A stretch of 64,000 nucleotides of DNA from contig NC_135361.1 in the NCBI RefSeq assembly GCF_051622035.1, positions 29,753,205-29,817,204 of the forward strand, written 5' to 3'. Shown in pieces: positions 56,601 to 64,000 of this stretch. The position numbers and the translations under genes were made by a program. Source of the DNA: Arctopsyche grandis. Taxonomy: Eukaryota > Arthropoda > Insecta > Trichoptera > Hydropsychidae. How positions within the stretch are numbered: the first letter of the stretch is position 1; every line of letters starts with the position of its first letter. The notes beneath the pieces were generated by a model. That model saw only the letters and a program-made list of their open reading frames with translations. It was not told where the DNA came from and searched no databases.

Positions 56601-59600
56601 TTACTGCTTGATAAGCTGTTTTTTTCCACTAATTTGTAAATTATAATTAGCTGCATACATTTATACATACAGCCAACTTTCACCATTGTTATAATGAGCT
56701 AATAATAATAAAAGTCCAATAATCATGTTTGGAATCATGATACCTTGTATTCGATGAATAAAGTACATCGCCATTGCATAGATTAGCATGATAAACATTG
56801 AAAGTTTTCAGGTCTATGTATATTTCTTTAAAAGTATCTAAATTTATACTTTTGGAGTACGAATACCTACAGCCGTTTTCAAAACGGCAGTTATTGATTT
56901 CTCAGTAACTCCTCAATGCTCCGTTGGGCTGCTTCCCATAGTAATGAAATAAATGTCATAATTTTCGTTGGTGGATTTGATTTTGATGGCATCGCCAACT
57001 TTGGGGTGTCATCAAACTGTTGTGATGATAGCAACTGCCTCCACTCAAATTCTTTTATGTATAGTAAGTAGTAGTGTACATCATTCTGGAGGATCGTCAT
57101 CTTGGAAAAGTTTACTGCTTGATAAGCTGTTTTTTTTCACTTACTAGTAGATTATAATTCGCTGCATAATTTTATACATACAGCAAACTTTCACCATTGT
57201 TATAATGAGTTTTAACAATAATAATCATAAAAGTCCAATAATCATGTTTGGAATCATGATACCTTGTATTCGATGAATAAAGTACATCGCCATTGCATAG
57301 ATTAGCATGATAAACATTGAAAGTTTTCAGGTCTATGTATATTTCTTTAAAAGTATCTAAATTTACACTTTTGGAGTACGAATACCTACAGCCGCTTTCA
57401 AAACGGCAGTTATTGATTTCTCAGTAACTCCTCAATGCTCCGTTGGGCTGCTTCCCATAGTAATGAAATAAATGTCATAATTTTCGTTGGTGGATTTGAT
57501 TTTGATGGCATCGCCAACTTTGGGGTGTCATCAAACTGTTGTGATGATAGCAACTGCCTCCACTCAAATTCTTTTATGTATAGTAAGTAGTAGTGTGCAT
57601 CATTCTGGAGGATCGTCATCTTGGAAAAGTTTACTGCTTGATAAGCTGTTTTTTTTCACTTACTAGTAGATTATAATTCGCTGCATAATTTTATACATAC
57701 AGCAAACTTTCACCATTGTTATAATGAGTTTTAACAATAATAATCATAAAAGTCCAATAATCATGTTTGGAATCATGATACCTTGTATTCGATGAATAAA
57801 GTACATCGCCATTGCATAGATTAGCATGATAAACATTGAAAGTTTTCAGGTCTATGTATATTTCTTTAAAAGTATCTAAATTTACACTTTTGGAGTACGA
57901 ATACCTACAGCCGCTTTCAAAACGGCAGTTATTGATTTCTCAGTAACTCCTCAATGCTCCGTTGGGCTGCTTCCCATAGTAATGAAATAAATGTCATAAT
58001 TTTCGTTGGTGGATTTGATTTTGATGGCATCGCCAACTTTGGGGTGTCATCTAACTGTTGTGATGATAGCAACTGCCTCCACTCAAATTCTTTTATGTAT
58101 AGTAAGTAGTAGTGTGCATCATTCTGGAGGATCGTCATCTTGGAAAAGTTTACTGCTCGATGAGCTGTTTTTTTCCACTAATTTGTAAATTATAATTAGC
58201 TGCATAATTTTATACATACAGCAAACTTTCACCATTGTTATAATGAGTTTTAACAATAATAATCATAAAAGTCCAATAATCATGTTTGGAATCATGATAC
58301 CTTGTATTCGATGAATAAAGTACATCGCCATTGCATAGATTAGCATGATAAACATTGAAAGTTTTCAGGTCTATGTATATTTCTTTAAAAGTATCTAAAT
58401 TTACACTTTTGGAGTACGAATACCTACAGCCGCTTTCAAAACGGCAGTTATTGATTTCTCAGTAACTCCTCAATGCTCCGTTGGGCTGCTTCCCATAGTA
58501 ATGAAATAAATGTCATAATTTTCGTTGGTGGATTTGATTTTGATGGCATCGCCAACTTTGGGGTGTCATCAAACTGTTGTGATGATAGCAACTGCCTCCA
58601 CTCAAATTCTTTTATGTATAGTAAGTAGTAGTGTGCATCATTCTGGAGGATCGTCATCTTGGAAAAGTTTACTGCTTGATAAGCTGTTTTTTTTCACTTA
58701 CTAGTAGATTATAATTCGCTGCATAATTTTATACATACAGCAAACTTTCACCATTGTTATAATGAGTTTTAACAATAATAATCATAAAAGTCCAATAATC
58801 ATGTTTGGAATCATGATACCTTGTATTCGATGAATAAAGTACATCGCCATTGCATAGATTAGCATGATAAACATTGAAAGTTTTCAGGTCTATGTATATT
58901 TCTTTAAAAGTATCTAAATTTATACTTTTGGAGTACGAATACCTACAGCCGTTTTCAAAACGGCAGTTATTGATTTCTCAGTAACTCCTCAATGCTCCGT
59001 TGGGCTGCTTCCCATAGTAATGAAATAAATGTCATAATTTTCGTTGGTGGATTTGATTTTGATGGCATCGCCAACTTTGGGGTGTCATCAAACTGTTGTG
59101 ATGATAGCAACTGCCTCCACTCAAATTCTTTTATGTATAGTAAGTAGTAGTGTGCATCATTCTGGAGGATCGTCATCTTGGAAAAGTTTACTGCTTGATA
59201 AGCTGTTTTTTTCCACTAATTTGTAAATTATAATTAGCTGCATACATTTATACATACAGCCAACTTTCACCATTGTTATAATGAGCTAATAATAATAAAA
59301 GTCCAATAATCATGTTTGGAATCATGATACCTTGTATTCGATGAATAAAGTACATCGCCATTGCATAGATTAGCATGATAAACATTGAAAGTTTTCAGGT
59401 CTATGTATATTTCTTTAAAAGTATCTAAATTTATACTTTTGGAGTACGAATACCTACAGCCGTTTTCAAAACGGCAGTTATTGATTTCTCAGTAACTCCT
59501 CAATGCTCCGTTGGGCTGCTTCCCATAGTAATGAAATAAATGTCATAATTTTCGTTGGTGGATTTGATTTTGATGGCATCGCCAACTTTGGGGTGTCATC

Positions 59601-61537
59601 AAACTGTTGTGATGATAGCAACTGCCTCCACTCAAATTCTTTTATGTATAGTAAGTAGTAGTGTACATCATTCTGGAGGATCGTCATCTTGGAAAAGTTT
59701 ACTGCTTGATAAGCTGTTTTTTTTCACTTACTAGTAGATTATAATTCGCTGCATAATTTTATACATACAGCAAACTTTCACCATTGTTATAATGAGTTTT
59801 AACAATAATAATCATAAAAGTCCAATAATCATGTTTGGAATCATGATACCTTGTATTCGATGAATAAAGTACATCGCCATTGCATAGATTAGCATGATAA
59901 ACATTGAAAGTTTTCAGGTCTATGTATATTTCTTTAAAAGTATCTAAATTTACACTTTTGGAGTACGAATACCTACAGCCGCTTTCAAAACGGCAGTTAT
60001 TGATTTCTCAGTAACTCCTCAATGCTCCGTTGGGCTGCTTCCCATAGTAATGAAATAAATGTCATAATTTTCGTTGGTGGATTTGATTTTGATGGCATCG
60101 CCAACTTTGGGGTGTCATCAAACTGTTGTGATGATAGCAACTGCCTCCACTCAAATTCTTTTATGTATAGTAAGTAGTAGTGTGCATCATTCTGGAGGAT
60201 CGTCATCTTGGAAAAGTTTACTGCTTGATAAGCTGTTTTTTTTCACTTACTAGTAGATTATAATTCGCTGCATAATTTTATACATACAGCAAACTTTCAC
60301 CATTGTTATAATGAGTTTTAACAATAATAATCATAAAAGTCCAATAATCATGTTTGGAATCATGATACCTTGTATTCGATGAATAAAGTACATCGCCATT
60401 GCATAGATTAGCATGATAAACATTGAAAGTTTTCAGGTCTATGTATATTTCTTTAAAAGTATCTAAATTTACACTTTTGGAGTACGAATACCTACAGCCG
60501 CTTTCAAAACGGCAGTTATTGATTTCTCAGTAACTCCTCAATGCTCCGTTGGGCTGCTTCCCATAGTAATGAAATAAATGTCATAATTTTCGTTGGTGGA
60601 CTTGATTTTGATGGCATCGCCAACTTTGGGGTGTCATCTAACTGTTGTGATGATAGCAACTGCCTCCACTCAAATTCTTTTATGTATAGCAAGTAGTAGT
60701 GTGCATCATTCTGGAGGATCGTCATCTTGGAAAAGTTTACTGCTTGATAAGCTGTTTTTTTCCACTAATTTGTAAATTATAATTAGCTGCATACATTTAT
60801 ACATACAGCCAACTTTCACCATTGTTATAATGAGCTAATAATAATAAAAGTCCAATAATCATGTTTGGAATCATGATACCTTGTATTCGATGAATAAAGT
60901 ACATCGCCATTGCATAGATTAGCATGATAAACATTGAAAGTTTTCAGGTCTATGTATATTTCTTTAAAAGTATCTAAATTTATACTTTTGGAGTACGAAT
61001 ACCTACAGCCGTTTTCAAAACGGCAGTTATTGATTTCTCAGTAACTCCTCAATGCTCCGTTGGGCTGCTTCCCATAGTAATGAAATAAATGTCATAATTT
61101 TCGTTGGTGGATTTGATTTTGATGGCATCGCCAACTTTGGGGTGTCATCAAACTGTTGTGATGATAGCAACTGCCTCCACTCAAATTCTTTTATGTATAG
61201 TAAGTAGTAGTGTGCATCACTCTGGAGGATCGTCATCTTGGAGAAGTTTACTGCTTGATAAGCTGTTTTTTTCCACTAATTTGTAAATTATAATTAGCTG
61301 CATACATTTATACATACAGCCAACTTTCACCATTGTTATAATGAGCTAATAATAATAAAAGTCCAATAATCATGTTTGGAATCATGATACCTTGTATTCG
61401 ATGAATAGAGTACATCGCCATTGCACAGATTAACATGATAAACATTGAAAGTTTTCAGGTCTTTGTATATTTCTTTAAAAGTATCTAAATTTATACTTTT
61501 GGAGTACGAATACCTACAGCCGTTTTCAAAACAGCAG
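41401..61537. repeat. satellite array, 39 units of 519 or 511 bp
   Basis: 39 consecutive near-identical units, phase-marked by ttattgatttctcagtaact at 41401, 41920, 42439, 42958, 43469 and so on to 61027. Spacing is 519 bp in 26 of 38 intervals and 511 bp in 12. The short form differs by an 8-bp deletion around ataatgagctaataataata versus ataatgagttttaacaata. Other diagnostic variants: ccactaatttgta versus cacttactagtag, ctcgatgag versus cttgataag, gtggatttg versus gtggacttg, atcaaact versus atctaact, and ccgttttc versus ccgctttc. These combine as mosaics, pointing to unequal exchange and gene conversion. Each unit has the near-palindrome ccgttttcaaaacgg. No transposase, and no tRNA or rRNA gene. 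Confidence 0.97.
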
Positions 61538-61705
61538 TTATTGATTTCTCAGTAACTCCTCGATGCTCCATTGGGCTGCTTACCATAGTGGTGAAATAAA
61601 TGTAATAATTTTTATTGGTGGATTTGATTTTGATGGCATCGCCAACTTTGGGGTGTCATCAAACTGTTGTGATGATAGCAACTGCCTCCACTCAAATTCT
61701 TTGAA
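61538..61705. repeat. degenerate right edge of the satellite array
   Basis: A partial, diverged unit. The match stops at about 61702 (cactcaaattcttt) and unrelated DNA follows. In the antisense frame TGGGAA has become TGGTAA, a stop. Confidence 0.85.
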
Positions 61706-62103
61706 ATATTCTTTATATCTATAACAGATTCATTGATTTTGTTTTCATAATTGTGTAACGTAGTCACTGAATCGTGACGGTCCCAATGCTGTTGTTGAAA
61801 ATCTTTTGGTTATGGCACACTGTTGCAGGTCAGATAAACGGACGCAGGTCAGATAAAAGCCATTTTAACATTTTTGCTGGTGGCTTTGAAATTTGAAACC
61901 AAATTATGGTTCAATGTTTCGCTATGGTGATCGCAAGTTTGAATCGTGTTTTGCTTCCATCCACATTTTGTTGCAGTTGGGTTTCCTATTGTCGTGATAA
62001 TTTCCGTTATTCTTCCAACTCAAAATTCCACAGATTAATAGTGATATTTTGTTCTCAAATACTGTGTTACCGGGTCTAGAATATGTAATTAATTTTGTAC
62101 TAT
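61706..62103. other. unique DNA after the satellite
   Basis: No gene. The phrase caggtcagataaa occurs twice near 61826-61858. Confidence 0.4.
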
Positions 62104-62404
62104 AGGTATTCCTTGACTTACGCCGGAGATACGTTCCTGAACCTCGGTCGTAAGTCGAATCCGTCGTAAGTCGAGGAATATATATTTTTTTTTTTTTTTT
62201 CGGTGACTTTACTTACTTTTATTAATACAGTAATTCAAATGAATTCATATTAAATATCTACATCATCCGTACTTATTAATTATAAATTATACATCCTCAT
62301 CACTTATCACATACGTACAATCCATTTCTTCATCTTCAGTTTGAGATACAGTCGTATGAGTTTTTTTGAAAAATGTGTCTAATTTTGTTTGAACAGTATC
62401 CTGT

Positions 62405-63000
<596 letters not shown>

Positions 63001-63001
63001 G

Positions 63002-63457
63002 TTATTTTTCTCTATATATTTCTTGGTAGCATGCGAGATTTTCTTGAATCTTGCGGTTCACATTTGAAAAACTTTCACTGTCTGGGTCCATCATTTCAAA
63101 CTTTTGTATTCCTTGATTAATTAAATTAAAAGCAGCAGCCATTTCTTTCAATACAAATTTTTGCAGCGGTTCGGCAGATGCGATTGATTCATTTTCATCA
63201 ATATCCTTTTCTGCAACCATTTGAGTTTCAAGATCTAATAAATCTGCATTGGTTAGATCTTCTGAATCATTTTCAAGACGTTGGTTAATGTCTTCGTTAT
63301 CTATGTCAAATTGTAGACGTTCACGAAATTGTACGATTAGGTTAGTAATATCCTCGATATTTTTTTCTTTTTCGTATATGGAAAGAGAAACGTGTTCAAA
63401 TCGATTGTTGAGTTTTTTCATATTCCGTACATACATGCTGAAGTAACTTCTTTCCAT
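63002..63457 (-). pseudogene. Tigger-type transposase C-terminal remnant
   Basis: 151 codons. [20 protein letters not shown] then [10 protein letters not shown] and [13 protein letters not shown] are the conserved C-terminal helices of Tigger-derived transposases. The frame then stops, but a matching tail (QTKLDTFFKKTHTTVSQTED, ending YVISDEDV stop) is at 62403-62270, so about 0.6 kb was inserted between them. The frame is open only because of its short length; the DDE domain is absent. Confidence 0.75.
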
Positions 63458-64000
63458 CCCTTATCTATATTTCTTATAGCACGAAGGATATTTTAATTAT
63501 TCCGAAATTCTTGAAAAGTTTTTCCATCTTCTATTGTTTCAATGCCTTGCGAAAATGTAATTTTTAAATCAGTTTTAAGAGACGCAATGGAATTCGCTTT
63601 TCAATCTTGTCATCGATCCAAATCACTAGTAATTTTTCCATTTGTTGAATGGGTCCGAGTCTTTTTTTATTTATTATTTAAGATTTGATTGACGAGGACC
63701 CTTTAACGGCTTTACGATTTTTTTCTTTATCTTTTAAAATAGTGGAGACCGTTGAATGTGACAATTTAAAATTAGTTGCCAAGTCCATTAATTTTTTACC
63801 ACTATCATATTGTTTTATCACTTTCATTTCCATGTCTATCTAACAGTTTCATTTCTAAGTCTATCACCTTTCTCTTTTTTTAACAACAGTTTCTTTATCA
63901 GTCATTATCCCGTTTCTTGATCACACATTATAAATGTTCTTATAAATAAAAATTTGAACACTAATCAACACGAAATTGAGAAAATAAACATTCTAAAACA

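Noticed and set aside
41997..61286. 60-codon plus-strand frames (MVDLILMASPTLGCH...) in many satellite units
   Set aside because: Overlaps the antisense frame, is lost in the many units with the cacttactag variant or a changed start, and has no domain.
41401..61537. Could the regular array be a CRISPR array?
   Set aside because: Whole 519/511-bp units repeat without unique spacers, in an intron-bearing insect genome with no Cas genes.

Overview
The window is AT-rich, repeat-dense nuclear DNA from an insect or close arthropod relative; the order cannot be fixed from sequence alone. Support: intron-split genes with GT/AG junctions, digestive-type zinc carboxypeptidase and S1 protease genes, an ING3-type chromatin gene, and a transposon load of Tc1/mariner, pogo/Tigger, hAT, TTAA-flanked MITEs, gypsy-like solo LTRs, LINE remnants and a tRNA-derived SINE. 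There is no bacterial gene organisation, so operons and ribosome binding sites do not apply.

Layout. 0.5-0.7 kb: one coding-looking exon of unknown identity. 2.4-5.5 kb (+): a zinc carboxypeptidase with B-type specificity, mature domain complete in five exons, with two oppositely oriented SINEs in its third intron. 5.8-14.8 kb: mobile-element territory, with a 370-bp foldback palindrome, LINE remnants, a Tc1-like element with 31-bp terminal repeats and a nested solo LTR, a TGTGACC-rich palindrome, and a cluster of hairpin MITEs. Inside it, at 10.8-11.3 kb (-), lies a plausible first exon of an unidentified coiled-coil protein. 15.6-16.8 kb (-): a complete six-exon secreted chymotrypsin-like protease with a TATA box. 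17.66-17.87 kb (-): a 71-residue CDC26/APC12 homologue.

20.7-38.6 kb (+): an ING3 homologue in ten coding exons. Coding exon 1 (28 nt) is separated from exon 2 by a 15.5-kb intron. That intron holds a tandem MITE array, GC-rich minisatellite elements, a broken mariner, a head-to-head inverted tandem array, a second solo LTR, and a 3.1-kb hAT element with a second hAT and a TTAA MITE nested in it.

40.3-61.7 kb: a very homogeneous satellite array with 39 intact units of 519 or 511 bp, degenerate at both edges, with visible higher-order structure and a 69-codon antisense reading frame open in every intact unit. 62.1-63.9 kb (-): a decayed Tigger/pogo element interrupted by about 0.6 kb that includes a long (TA)n tract.

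The host genes do not form a pathway cluster. The carboxypeptidase and the chymotrypsin-like enzyme would both fit gut protein digestion; CDC26 (anaphase-promoting complex) and ING3 (NuA4/TIP60-type histone acetylation) are housekeeping nuclear genes. The most unusual structures are the satellite array, the nested transposons of the ING3 intron and several long perfect or near-perfect palindromes. No clearly new enzymatic system was found.
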